DNA of 6,379 nt from Bacteroidota bacterium (GTDB lineage Bacteria > Bacteroidota > Bacteroidia > Flavobacteriales_D > JABDKJ01): contig JAQCAN010000152.1 of NCBI GenBank assembly GCA_027621335.1, positions 1-6,379 on the forward strand, written 5' to 3'. Positions within the stretch are counted from its first letter, which is position 1, and each line of letters starts with the position of its first letter. Both the position numbers and the translations under genes were made by a program. Of the stretch, positions 1-6,157 are shown piece by piece. The notes beneath the pieces are model-generated. The model saw only the letters and a list, made by a program, of their open reading frames with translations, did not search any database and was not told the origin of the DNA.

Positions 1-494
1 AATCCCATATCCAGCATGCGGTCCGCCTCATCCAAGATGAGGTAGTCCAGATTATCCAGGAAGGCGTAGCCCATACTTAGATGTGATTTCATTCGACCAG
101 GCGTGGCTATAATGAAATCAGCCCCTTCCTTGAGGGCTTTCTTCTCTCGGTCGAAGTCACTTCCATCTCCTCCTCCGTAGACTGCTAAAGAGGTGCAGTT
201 CGTAAAGTAGGAGAAACCTTGGAGTTCATTGTCGATCTGTATGGCGAGCTCACGAGTGGGAACGATAATGAGCGCCTTGATGCCTTCTTTGGCAGGACTA
301 CTCATGATGTGATGGAGCACAGGAATCAGGAAAGCTGCGGTCTTGCCAGTTCCCGTCTGGGCACAGGCGATAATATCCCTTCCTGACATTAGAACAGGTA
401 TAGCCAATTCCTGAACTGGAGTGGCATTTTCAAAGCCCATGGCATCAAGGCTTTCAATAATGGAAGGATGAAGGTCTAATTCTGTGAATTTCAA
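1..494 (-). CDS. DEAD-box RNA helicase, RhlE-like, N-terminal part (cut by window edge)
   Basis: ATP-dependent RNA helicase, probably acting in ribosome assembly or RNA remodelling in the cytoplasm. I translated 164 codons from the minus strand. In order they show an N-terminal phenylalanine at residue 3 and the Q-motif glutamine at about 28, motif I AQTGTGKT (45-52, Lys51 binding ATP phosphate), motif Ia PTRELA, a GG motif, TPGR, and motif II DEAD (155-158) followed by RMLDMGF, as in the RhlE/SrmB branch. The second RecA domain lies outside the window. The start is a TTG at 494-492: an in-frame TGA lies only two codons upstream and the next ATG is codon 19, inside the Q-motif region, so TTG is the only start that keeps the whole motif. 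A -7 promoter element lies just upstream at 513-520. The gene is divergent from yaaA. Family call is secure; the exact subfamily is inferred. Confidence 0.93.
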   Translation of the reverse strand, partial: MKFTELDLHPSIIESLDAMGFENATPVQELAIPVLMSGRDIIACAQTGTGKTAAFLIPVLHHIMSSPAKEGIKALIIVPTRELAIQIDNELQGFSYFTNCTSLAVYGGGDGSDFDREKKALKEGADFIIATPGRMKSHLSMGYAFLDNLDYLILDEADRMLDMG

Positions 495-512
495 TGGGAA
501 TCAATAAGGTTG

Positions 513-520
513 CAAATGTA
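513..520 (-). promoter_or_regulatory. Bacteroidota-type -7 element for the helicase gene
   Basis: Read on the minus strand this is TACATTTG, an exact match to the Bacteroidota -7 consensus TAnnTTTG. Transcription would start near 506, giving a leader of roughly 12 bases before the TTG start at 494. I see no good TTTG -33 element at the usual 17-23 base distance, so the call rests on the -7 match and its position. Confidence 0.5.
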
Positions 521-552
521 CTGGTATATGTCGAGCATGCTTATGAAGGCTT

Positions 553-560
553 TATCTTTG
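553..560 (+). promoter_or_regulatory. Bacteroidota-type -7 element for the yaaA operon
   Basis: TATCTTTG matches TAnnTTTG exactly. The expected transcript start near 567 leaves about 11 bases before the yaaA ATG at 578. No clear -33 TTTG is visible. With its mirror-image partner at 513-520 it makes the 83-base gap a divergent promoter. It probably drives yaaA and, given the tight spacing, the genes behind it. Confidence 0.5.
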
Positions 561-577
561 CACCTTTTCTGGCTAAA

Positions 578-1351
578 ATGATATTCTTGATCTCTCCAGC
601 TAAAAAGCTGGTCTGTAATGGATGGGATGGCACTAAACCGGTGACTCAACCCAGATTTTTGAAAGAGGCGTCTTATTTGGTGGATAAGCTTCAAAAGAAG
701 AGTGCATTGAGCCTTTCACGAATGATGGGCATCAGTGCGGATCTCGCCAATTTGAATGAAGAGCGTTTCAAGCTCTGGACGCCTGAGCACAGCTCTCGCA
801 ATTCCACTCAGGCTATGTTGCTCTTCCAAGGGGACGTTTATCAAGGGCTTTCAGCTGAGGATTTCAACAAGAAGCAGACAGCCTACTCTCAGGACCACTT
901 GAGGATCCTCTCAGGACTTTATGGAATATTGAGGCCACTGGATGCGGTGATGCCTTACCGTCTGGAGATGGGTTCTGATTTCAAAGTTACTCCGGCAAAG
1001 AAGAACCTTTATGCCTATTGGGACAATCGTGTCTGCCAGACCATTAAAGATGATGCCGAAGAGATCGGGACTGACCTTCTGGTGAATCTAGCTTCCAATG
1101 AGTATTCCAAAGCGGCCAAGCTTAAACAGACTGGTCTAAGGGTCATTGATATGGAGTTCAAGGAATTTCATAAAGGAGATTACAAGATGATCTCGTTCTT
1201 TGCCAAAAAAGCACGCGGTCTAATGGCCAGATATGCCGTCAAGAATGACGTTAAGACATTGGATGAACTGAAGCACTTCGATATGGAAGGCTATCATTTC
1301 AACGAACGATTCTCAAAAGGAGATAAATGGGTATTTACCCGTGAACAGTAA
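578..1351 (+). CDS. yaaA: YaaA family peroxide stress response protein (DUF328/UPF0246)
   Basis: YaaA limits free intracellular iron and so oxidative DNA damage during peroxide stress in E. coli; the protein is cytoplasmic and its biochemical mechanism is only partly known. The product here is 257 residues, close to the 258 of E. coli YaaA. It starts with the family N-terminus MIFLISPAKKL and contains the conserved blocks RILSGLYGILRPLD, YRLEMG, LVNLASNEYSKA and the basic ISFFAKKARGLMARY. The frame is open upstream to an ATG at 494, but the extra 28 residues resemble nothing in the family and would begin upstream of the -7 element at 553-560, so ATG 578 is chosen. It is first in the plus-strand run, 14 bases before the FKBP gene, and is probably co-transcribed with it. 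No peroxide-regulator site is evident. Confidence 0.93.
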   Translation: MIFLISPAKKLVCNGWDGTKPVTQPRFLKEASYLVDKLQKKSALSLSRMMGISADLANLNEERFKLWTPEHSSRNSTQAMLLFQGDVYQGLSAEDFNKKQTAYSQDHLRILSGLYGILRPLDAVMPYRLEMGSDFKVTPAKKNLYAYWDNRVCQTIKDDAEEIGTDLLVNLASNEYSKAAKLKQTGLRVIDMEFKEFHKGDYKMISFFAKKARGLMARYAVKNDVKTLDELKHFDMEGYHFNERFSKGDKWVFTREQ

Positions 1352-1365
1352 TACAATTAAATCAA

Positions 1366-2061
1366 ATGAATAAGATAGGAATCGGATTGGCCGCGATCAT
1401 GCTGGCGATATTAGTAGTGACTTGCAGCTCGTCCGCGGACGCTGTCATTAAAAAAGTAGAGAAGATGGATAATCAGAAAGACTCACTGAGTTATGCGTTA
1501 GGAGTATTGATGGGAGGTAATCTCCAAGGGAAGGACATCGAGTTGGATGAGGCTACCTTCGCGGCCGCATTTGGCGCTACAGTGAGGGGAGAAGACCTCT
1601 TGATGAACCAAGACGTAGCTAATACCTTGGTGCAAGAGTACTTTCAGAAGCTCGCAGAAGTGGAATCTGCAGAGATGAAACAGGAGGGCATTAAATACCT
1701 TGAAGACAACGCCAAGCGTTCTGAAGTGAAGACTACTGCTTCTGGGCTTCAGTATGAGGTCATTCAAGAAGGAACTGGAGCACAGCCTTTGGGAACCGAT
1801 CAGGTCACGGTGCATTATACCGGTTCACTTATCAGTGGAGAGGTATTCGACAGTTCTGTGGAGCGCGGACAGCCTGCGACCTTTGGATTGAACCAAGTCA
1901 TCCCAGGATGGACAGAAGGGCTTCAATTGATGAAGGAAGGAGCGAAGTACCGCTTCTACATTCCTTCAGAGTTGGCCTATGGAGACCGTGGAGCTGGAGC
2001 GTTGATCAAGCCAGGAAGCACATTGATCTTCGATGTGGAATTGATCAAGGTTGGCGGCTGA
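1366..2061 (+). CDS. FKBP-type peptidyl-prolyl cis-trans isomerase, probable lipoprotein
   Basis: Catalyses cis-trans isomerisation of prolyl bonds and probably acts as a folding helper in the periplasm or at the outer membrane. It has 231 residues. Residues 1-20 are a hydrophobic signal ending in LVVTC, a plausible though not ideal lipobox (Thr before Cys20), followed by a serine-rich tether. Residues about 36-115 are the helical FKBP N-terminal dimerisation domain (DSLSYALGVLMGGNL). Residues about 126-230 are the FKBP domain, opening with SGLQYEVIQEGTG. Binding-pocket residues are present: Tyr151, Phe161-Asp162, Val178-Ile179, Trp182, Tyr205 and Phe222. The layout is that of Mip/FkpA/FklB proteins. 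The gene lies 14 bases after yaaA, and its end may overlap the next gene by 11 bases if that gene uses its TTG. Membrane anchoring is inferred from the signal alone. Confidence 0.92.
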   Translation: MNKIGIGLAAIMLAILVVTCSSSADAVIKKVEKMDNQKDSLSYALGVLMGGNLQGKDIELDEATFAAAFGATVRGEDLLMNQDVANTLVQEYFQKLAEVESAEMKQEGIKYLEDNAKRSEVKTTASGLQYEVIQEGTGAQPLGTDQVTVHYTGSLISGEVFDSSVERGQPATFGLNQVIPGWTEGLQLMKEGAKYRFYIPSELAYGDRGAGALIKPGSTLIFDVELIKVGG

Positions 2062-2080
2062 TAAGCCTATACTTAAACCT

Positions 2081-2989
2081 GTGGTACAAGACCTTTATAG
2101 CTGTGGAAAGCTGCTGATCACAGGGGAATATCTGATATTGAGAGGGGCCAGGGGACTGGCCCTTCCTACGTCATATGGGCAGCATATGCGAATCGCTTCC
2201 ACCAAGGATGAACGGATAGAATGGAAGAGCTATGACCGTGAAGGGAAGCTCTGGTTCCAAGCCCTGTTCTCAATTGGACTGGATGCGAACTCTGTATCCG
2301 ATTCGATCATGGCCTCGCGCCTTCAGTCCATTCTCAAAGAGATCAGAATGATGAAGCCTGATTTTTTTGAAGCTCAGGGAGGGGTTACTATAGAGACAAG
2401 GTTGGAGTTCGCGCGGGATTGGGGTCTTGGGTCAAGCAGTACCTTAATCCATAACTTAGCTCAATGGACGGGAGTCGATGCCCTGGAGTTATCAAAATGC
2501 ACACTTGGAGGTAGCGGATATGATGTGGCTACGGCCATGTGCGCTTGTCCGATCAGTTACACATTGACCAACGGAAAGGCGTCCATTGAAAGGCTCCATT
2601 ATAATCCTGGGTTCAAGGACAAACTGTGGTTCGTCCATCTCGGCAAGAAGGAGGACAGCGCTAAAGCCATCAAAGCCTTTGACCAGATACGAACTACCGA
2701 AGATGAAGTCGAAACGTTATCCCAACTCACAGAGAGCCTATTGAGTTCCAATGAGCTTTTTGAATTTCAAACCATCATCCATTCTCATGAAGAGCTAATG
2801 GAGGACATTCTCCAACGGCCCTCAGCCAGTTCCATATACGCGGATTACACAGGAGGGGTGGTCAAATACCTTGGGGCCTGGGGGGGGGATTTCATGCTGG
2901 TAACCGGAGAGGAAAGCGATTTAGAGTATTTCAGGGTCAAAGGTATGGATACCATTGTTTCCTTTGAACAAATGATTGCGAGCAGATGA
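2081..2989 (+). CDS. GYDIA-type GHMP kinase, candidate phosphomevalonate kinase
   Basis: Small-molecule kinase of the GHMP superfamily. From GTG 2081 it has 302 residues. Motif 1 is SCGKLLITGEYLIL (about 7-20); motif 2, the phosphate-binding loop, is DWGLGSSSTL (113-122); the signature GGSGYDVATA (143-152) carries an aspartate matching the catalytic Asp of mevalonate kinase; motif 3 is KYLGAWGGDFML (262-273). The GYD-[IV]-A signature marks a Bacteroidota family whose substrate is, to my knowledge, unproven. Lying directly before diphosphomevalonate decarboxylase (ATGA overlap 2986-2989) and near mevalonate kinase, it fits the missing phosphomevalonate kinase step; that is inference. Start: the frame is open to a TTG at 2051 overlapping the FKBP gene by 11 bases, but GTG 2081 gives the short N-terminus typical of relatives. 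No Shine-Dalgarno helps decide. A run of nine G (2880-2888) encodes part of motif 3. Confidence 0.88.
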   Translation: MVQDLYSCGKLLITGEYLILRGARGLALPTSYGQHMRIASTKDERIEWKSYDREGKLWFQALFSIGLDANSVSDSIMASRLQSILKEIRMMKPDFFEAQGGVTIETRLEFARDWGLGSSSTLIHNLAQWTGVDALELSKCTLGGSGYDVATAMCACPISYTLTNGKASIERLHYNPGFKDKLWFVHLGKKEDSAKAIKAFDQIRTTEDEVETLSQLTESLLSSNELFEFQTIIHSHEELMEDILQRPSASSIYADYTGGVVKYLGAWGGDFMLVTGEESDLEYFRVKGMDTIVSFEQMIASR

Positions 2990-3735
2990 GCCATACAGAG
3001 AAGTGGAGGGCACCTTCCAATATTGCCTTGGTCAAGTATTGGGGGAAGTATGGTCAGCAATTGCCTGCTAACCCAAGTATAAGTTTTACGCTGGAAAAGG
3101 CCTTCACCGAGACCGAGATGACCTTCAAAGAAGGAGCACAGGGTAGTCTTACGTTCAGGTTCGAGGGAGAGGAAAAGCCCGAATTCTTACCAAAACTTCA
3201 GAATTTCTTCGAACGTATCAAAGGGGAATGCCCTTGGATGGATCATCAGGGCATTGAGATCAACTCGACTAACAGCTTCCCACACTCTTCAGGGATTGCC
3301 TCTTCAGCCTCCAGTATGGCGGCCCTGGCACTTTGTATCTGCGGTTTTGAAGCGAACAAGGATGGAAGGGAATTAGACCTTATAAAAGCTTCCCGTCTGG
3401 CCCGGTTGGGCTCAGGGAGTGCCTGTCGTTCGGTGAGGGGAGGATTCAACCTTTGGGGTGCTGCACCTGAGTTGGAGATGTCTAGTAATGAATATGCGGT
3501 CCCAGTGACTAACGTCCATGAGAACTTCATGACCTTACAGGACACTATACTTCTTGTGGATACCGGTATCAAGGAGGTGTCCAGCACAGTGGGTCATGGA
3601 CTGATGAAGGGCCATCCCTATGCGGAGGCCCGTTTCCAGCAGGCCAGGACCAATATAGGCCGGCTTCTCCGGATCTTTGAAAAAGGGGATTTCATGCCAT
3701 TGGCAGAACTCATCGAGCAAGAGGCCCTCGCTTAG
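2986..3735 (+). CDS. mvaD: Diphosphomevalonate decarboxylase, N-terminal part, ended by in-frame TAG
   Basis: Diphosphomevalonate decarboxylase converts mevalonate 5-diphosphate to isopentenyl diphosphate with ATP, the last step of the classical mevalonate pathway, in the cytosol. These 249 residues cover most of the enzyme: the N-terminal APSNIALVKYWGK (9-21) and LPANPSISFTL (26-36), the phosphate-binding loop FPHSSGIASSAS (98-109), SRLARLGSGSACRS (136-149), GGFNLWG and VSSTVGHGLM. The ORF then stops at TAG (3733-3735), where relatives read EAL-x-LHA-MMMTS. Expected Leu-His-Ala is replaced by stop-Pro-Phe, and the same frame continues open to 4002 with the rest of the enzyme, including the catalytic aspartate. 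Read through, the gene would encode 338 residues, a normal family length. It starts by ATGA overlap with the kinase gene. By itself this part should be inactive. Confidence 0.88.
   Translation: MSHTEKWRAPSNIALVKYWGKYGQQLPANPSISFTLEKAFTETEMTFKEGAQGSLTFRFEGEEKPEFLPKLQNFFERIKGECPWMDHQGIEINSTNSFPHSSGIASSASSMAALALCICGFEANKDGRELDLIKASRLARLGSGSACRSVRGGFNLWGAAPELEMSSNEYAVPVTNVHENFMTLQDTILLVDTGIKEVSSTVGHGLMKGHPYAEARFQQARTNIGRLLRIFEKGDFMPLAELIEQEALA
3733..3735 (+). other. In-frame TAG interrupting the diphosphomevalonate decarboxylase gene
   Basis: The reading frame of 2986 meets GCT TAG CCT TTC ATG ATG ATG and stays open to 4000. Relatives have three codons for Leu-His-Ala where this sequence has TAG CCT TTC, so three adjacent codons differ while length and frame are kept. 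No single-base or simple frameshift change restores the expected motif. The stop may be a real nonsense lesion, a split-gene junction with reinitiation at ATG 3742 six bases on, a read-through site (a C follows the TAG), or a sequence or assembly error. Confidence 0.9.
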
Positions 3736-3741
3736 CCTTTC

Positions 3742-4002
3742 ATGATGATGACCAGCGATCCGCATTTCATGCTATTTATGCCCGGAAGCATCGCAATCAT
3801 TAGAAAAGTCATGGCTTTAAGGGCTCAGGGGATGGAAATATCCTTCACTGTCGATGCAGGGGCGAACATCCATTTGATCTATCCAGAAGCCCATTCAGAT
3901 GAGGTCATGGATCTTGTGAAGCGAGAACTCGTGGATTATTGTCATAATGGAAAGTATCTTTGTGATAACGTAGGACTTGGACCTCTGGACCTAACTGCCT
4001 GA
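3742..4002 (+). CDS. mvaD: Diphosphomevalonate decarboxylase, C-terminal part, same frame after the TAG
   Basis: This 86-residue ORF is the direct in-frame continuation of the decarboxylase after the TAG at 3733. It starts with three ATG codons, which in relatives are internal Met codons of the AMMMTS block. It contains SDPHFMLFMPGS, then FTVDAGANIHLIY, where Asp38 (residue 290 of the full enzyme) matches the catalytic aspartate that deprotonates the C3 hydroxyl, and ends with an ELVDYCHNGKYLCD block typical of Bacteroidota homologues. It lacks the phosphate-binding loop, so it cannot work alone. If translated separately, reinitiation by ribosomes that stopped six bases upstream is the likeliest route; I see no well-placed Shine-Dalgarno. 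Its intact coding sequence suggests the interruption is recent, bypassed or artefactual. One base separates its stop from the mevalonate kinase start. Confidence 0.85.
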   Translation: MMMTSDPHFMLFMPGSIAIIRKVMALRAQGMEISFTVDAGANIHLIYPEAHSDEVMDLVKRELVDYCHNGKYLCDNVGLGPLDLTA

Positions 4003-4003
4003 C

Positions 4004-4936
4004 ATGTTAAAAGAAGCCTTGTACACTGGTAAGATTCTGCTCTTCGGAGAATATGGTATCATTGAGGATAGCATGGGTCTTTCCATCCCCTATGATCCTT
4101 ATTCAGGAATCTTGAAGTTCGATGCATATGATCAGTCTCAAGTCGAATACTCTAACGGAGAATTACGCAAGTTCCTTTCCTTTCTCAAATCCAATGAGAG
4201 TGCACTAGATGTTCGATTCGACCTTGATGCCTTCGAGGCCGATCTAGATAAAGGTCTTTGGTTCGATAGCAGCATTCCTCAGGGGTTTGGAGTAGGTAGT
4301 TCTGGAGCAATTGTGGCTGCCGTCTATGACCATTATGCTATCAATGCAGTTCCCGCTGAGAGCAACCTCACCAGTGCACAACTGAAGCGTTTGAAGTCCA
4401 CCTTGGGCGCTATGGAATCCCATTTCCATGGCAAGAGTTCTGGATTGGACCCACTGATCTGTTTTCTGAAGCTTCCGATTCTCATCAAGTCGAAGAATTC
4501 CATGGGGACTGTTGGAATTCCAGTTCAAGGAGACGGTAAAGGGGCCATTTTCCTACTGAATACAGGTATGACGGGAAAGACCCAACCCCTCGTAAATCAT
4601 TTCATGGAGCGATGCAAAGAAGAGGGCTTCAGGACCATGCTGAAGAAAGAATTCAAGAAGTATAACGATGCGGCCATAGAGGCTTTCCTCCAAAAGGACG
4701 TCACTCCACTTCTTGACAATGTCAAAGAACTTTCCAAAGTCCTTTTGGCCCATTTCAAACCAATGATTCCCAGCGTCTTCCATAAGCTTTGGAAAGAAGG
4801 GATTGATTCCAATGCTTATTACTTGAAGCTCTGTGGCAGTGGAGGAGGAGGATTCATTTTGGGCTTCACTGCAGACTATGACCATGCCTCTGAGGTGTTG
4901 AAGGACTACGATCTGAACAGGATCTATACCTTCTGA
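4004..4936 (+). CDS. mvk: Mevalonate kinase (GHMP superfamily)
   Basis: Phosphorylates mevalonate to mevalonate 5-phosphate with ATP, the first kinase step of the lower mevalonate pathway. The 310-residue protein has motif 1 TGKILLFGEYGII (8-20, including Lys10), the phosphate-binding motif 2 IPQGFGVGSSGAI (91-103), and ESHFHGKSSGLDP (138-150), whose Glu138 and Asp149 match the metal-binding Glu and catalytic Asp of mevalonate kinases. Motif 3 is LKLCGSGGGGFILGF (275-289). The ESxxHGxSSGxDP pattern is what separates it from the other kinase of this operon. Length is normal. The start lies one base after the decarboxylase stop and there is no Shine-Dalgarno, so translational coupling is likely. 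All catalytic residues I can recognise are present, so unlike the decarboxylase this gene looks intact. Confidence 0.9.
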   Translation: MLKEALYTGKILLFGEYGIIEDSMGLSIPYDPYSGILKFDAYDQSQVEYSNGELRKFLSFLKSNESALDVRFDLDAFEADLDKGLWFDSSIPQGFGVGSSGAIVAAVYDHYAINAVPAESNLTSAQLKRLKSTLGAMESHFHGKSSGLDPLICFLKLPILIKSKNSMGTVGIPVQGDGKGAIFLLNTGMTGKTQPLVNHFMERCKEEGFRTMLKKEFKKYNDAAIEAFLQKDVTPLLDNVKELSKVLLAHFKPMIPSVFHKLWKEGIDSNAYYLKLCGSGGGGFILGFTADYDHASEVLKDYDLNRIYTF

Positions 4937-4940
4937 CCTT

Positions 4941-5822
4941 ATGGCGACAGGGCTTCCCAGCAGGAGAAGACGGTACCTCATTTTCAAGGTATGGGCATTG
5001 CTTTCCTTGGTCCGGTGGTATAGTGTCCTTATTGTTGCTGTTGCGCTCTATCTGTCCGCTTGTTATCTCTTCAACCCGGGCATCATCCCAAAAGCTAAAG
5101 TGTTCTTTGATATTGGATTGCATATAGAAGTGCTCGCTTTATCCTTGTTCATCATGTCAGGGTTCATCATCAACGCATTCTATGACGTGGAGAAGGACTT
5201 GATCAATCGCCCTCACAGGACTGTCATCGATCGTCATATCTCCAGGCGCTTCAGTTTGAACTGCTATTTCGCCTTCATCATACTAGCGGCTATCCTCAGC
5301 CTTTTCACAGGATGGAAGGTGTTTTTAGTTAATCTATTATTCAGTGCCGTACTCTGGGCTTATTCGCATAAACTTCAGAATAAGCGCTTCATCGGTGAGA
5401 TGGGGGCGGCCTTGTTGACCGTGGCTCCATTCTTCAGCCTCGCTCTGTATTATGAGAATGTGACCTGGAGGATGTTGGAGTTCATCGCTCTCATATTCAT
5501 CGTCCTCATAGAGCGTGAATTCTTAAAGAGGATCATGGCGGTCAAGGGGGATTTCGTGCTCGGTCATCGAAGTATCCCAGTGACCTTTGGAGAACGCAAG
5601 GCAGCGGTGAATGTCTTATTCCTTTCGGTTATCAGTATTGCACAATTGAGTTTCTTCCTACGTTTCCTGCATCATGGTGCCCCTGCTGTCACCTTTGTGG
5701 TCGTCATAGCACTACAGGCCATGGCCATTGGGCTCTGGCTTCTTAAAAAGGATTACGGAAGGATGGATAGTGTATTGAAAGCAATCATAGTTTTAATGGT
5801 TGTAAGTATCCCTTTTATTTAA
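4941..5822 (+). CDS. UbiA-family prenyltransferase, (digeranyl)geranylgeranylglyceryl phosphate synthase-like
   Basis: Integral membrane enzyme moving a prenyl chain from a prenyl diphosphate to an acceptor. In Bacteroidota the homologue beside mevalonate genes is usually named geranylgeranylglycerol-phosphate geranylgeranyltransferase; the true acceptor is uncertain. The 293 residues hold about eight or nine hydrophobic segments (roughly 17-42, 59-78, 108-124, 126-141, 154-171, 177-191, 223-241, 247-267, 277-292). The first aspartate motif is intact: NAFYDVEKD (78-86; Asn78, Asp82, Asp86). The second is unusual: relatives as I recall have KDIED-x-x-GD, whereas here residues 196-204 read KRIMAVKGD, keeping only Asp204. 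The motif is followed by the expected G-x-x-SIPVTFG. It may therefore have altered chemistry or no activity. The start is four bases after mevalonate kinase; it should use a product of this pathway. Confidence 0.83.
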   Translation: MATGLPSRRRRYLIFKVWALLSLVRWYSVLIVAVALYLSACYLFNPGIIPKAKVFFDIGLHIEVLALSLFIMSGFIINAFYDVEKDLINRPHRTVIDRHISRRFSLNCYFAFIILAAILSLFTGWKVFLVNLLFSAVLWAYSHKLQNKRFIGEMGAALLTVAPFFSLALYYENVTWRMLEFIALIFIVLIEREFLKRIMAVKGDFVLGHRSIPVTFGERKAAVNVLFLSVISIAQLSFFLRFLHHGAPAVTFVVVIALQAMAIGLWLLKKDYGRMDSVLKAIIVLMVVSIPFI

Positions 5823-5835
5823 GAACGATGGACCA

Positions 5836-6096
5836 ATGAGGATATCAGTTGAAATAAGCATGTACCCTTTGAAGGAGGTTTACAAACCTGCCATTATCGA
5901 ATTCATCAAGAAACTCAGAACCTATGAAGGATTGAGGTTGGAGACGTCAGGTATGAGTTCTCAGATCTTCGGTGAATACGATGACGTGATGGACGCCTTA
6001 CGGACTGAAGTGAAGGGGGTTTTTCAAGACCCAGGTAAAGTGGTCATGATCATGAAGTGGTTGAATGATGATGTATCTGGACCAGTTAAGTTCTGA
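5836..6096 (+). CDS. MTH1187/YkoF-like (DUF77) thiamine-binding-type small protein
   Basis: Small cytoplasmic protein of 86 residues with the ferredoxin-like fold pattern of the MTH1187/YkoF superfamily. The first strand is ISVEISMYPL (3-12), followed by a helix (about 18-29), then LETSGMSSQIFGEYDDVMDAL (split in relatives as ET-x-GM-x-T-x-FGEYDDVM) and a last strand VVMIMKW. Some members bind thiamine or hydroxymethylpyrimidine; for most, including this one, the ligand is unproven. It lies 13 bases after the prenyltransferase and ends the operon. A link to isoprenoid synthesis is suggested only by position. The ATG at 5836 gives the usual N-terminus; a nearby ATG at 5828 is out of frame. No Shine-Dalgarno and no terminator follow closely. 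Confidence 0.8.
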   Translation: MRISVEISMYPLKEVYKPAIIEFIKKLRTYEGLRLETSGMSSQIFGEYDDVMDALRTEVKGVFQDPGKVVMIMKWLNDDVSGPVKF

Positions 6097-6145
6097 AGAA
6101 AAAGCTCTCGAATGGAGGGGAGTTAGATAGTAGCGATTTATTTAC

Positions 6146-6153
6146 TAACTTTG
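6146..6153 (+). promoter_or_regulatory. Promoter -7 element upstream of the initiator tRNA region
   Basis: TAACTTTG matches TAnnTTTG exactly. A TTAG at 6123-6126 lies 19 bases upstream, near the expected TTTG -33 position, but is only a partial match. Transcription would start near 6160, about 165 bases before tRNA-fMet, so the tRNA would be cut from a long leader. The location between the operon end and the tRNA makes a real promoter likely. Confidence 0.5.
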
Positions 6154-6157
6154 CCCT

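Noticed and set aside
494..577. 28-residue N-terminal extension of YaaA from ATG 494
   Set aside because: It resembles nothing in the family, would start upstream of the predicted promoter element, and ATG 578 gives exactly the usual YaaA N-terminus.
1908..2117. 69-codon plus-strand open frame across the FKBP/kinase junction
   Set aside because: It runs out of frame over conserved FKBP and kinase coding sequence and has no family features.
2172..2188. CATATG repeated five bases apart, as a possible operator
   Set aside because: It is inside the GHMP kinase coding region (Ser-Tyr-Gly-Gln-His-Met) and each half is a common palindrome.
2362..2368. Run of seven T in the GHMP kinase as a slippage site
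   Set aside because: It encodes ordinary Phe-Phe codons in a variable part of the protein; the frame is intact and nothing else suggests function.
3246..3765. Minus-strand open frames opposite the decarboxylase, considered as an alternative explanation of the TAG region
   Set aside because: The plus-strand frame is conserved on both sides of the TAG; the antisense products have no recognisable features.
3955..3962. TATCTTTG matching the -7 consensus, 42 bases before mevalonate kinase
   Set aside because: It lies in coding sequence of the decarboxylase with no -33 element. A few chance matches to this pattern are expected in a window of this size.
4553..4987. 144-codon minus-strand open frame opposite mevalonate kinase
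   Set aside because: It is fully antisense to a clearly conserved gene and shows no recognisable domain.
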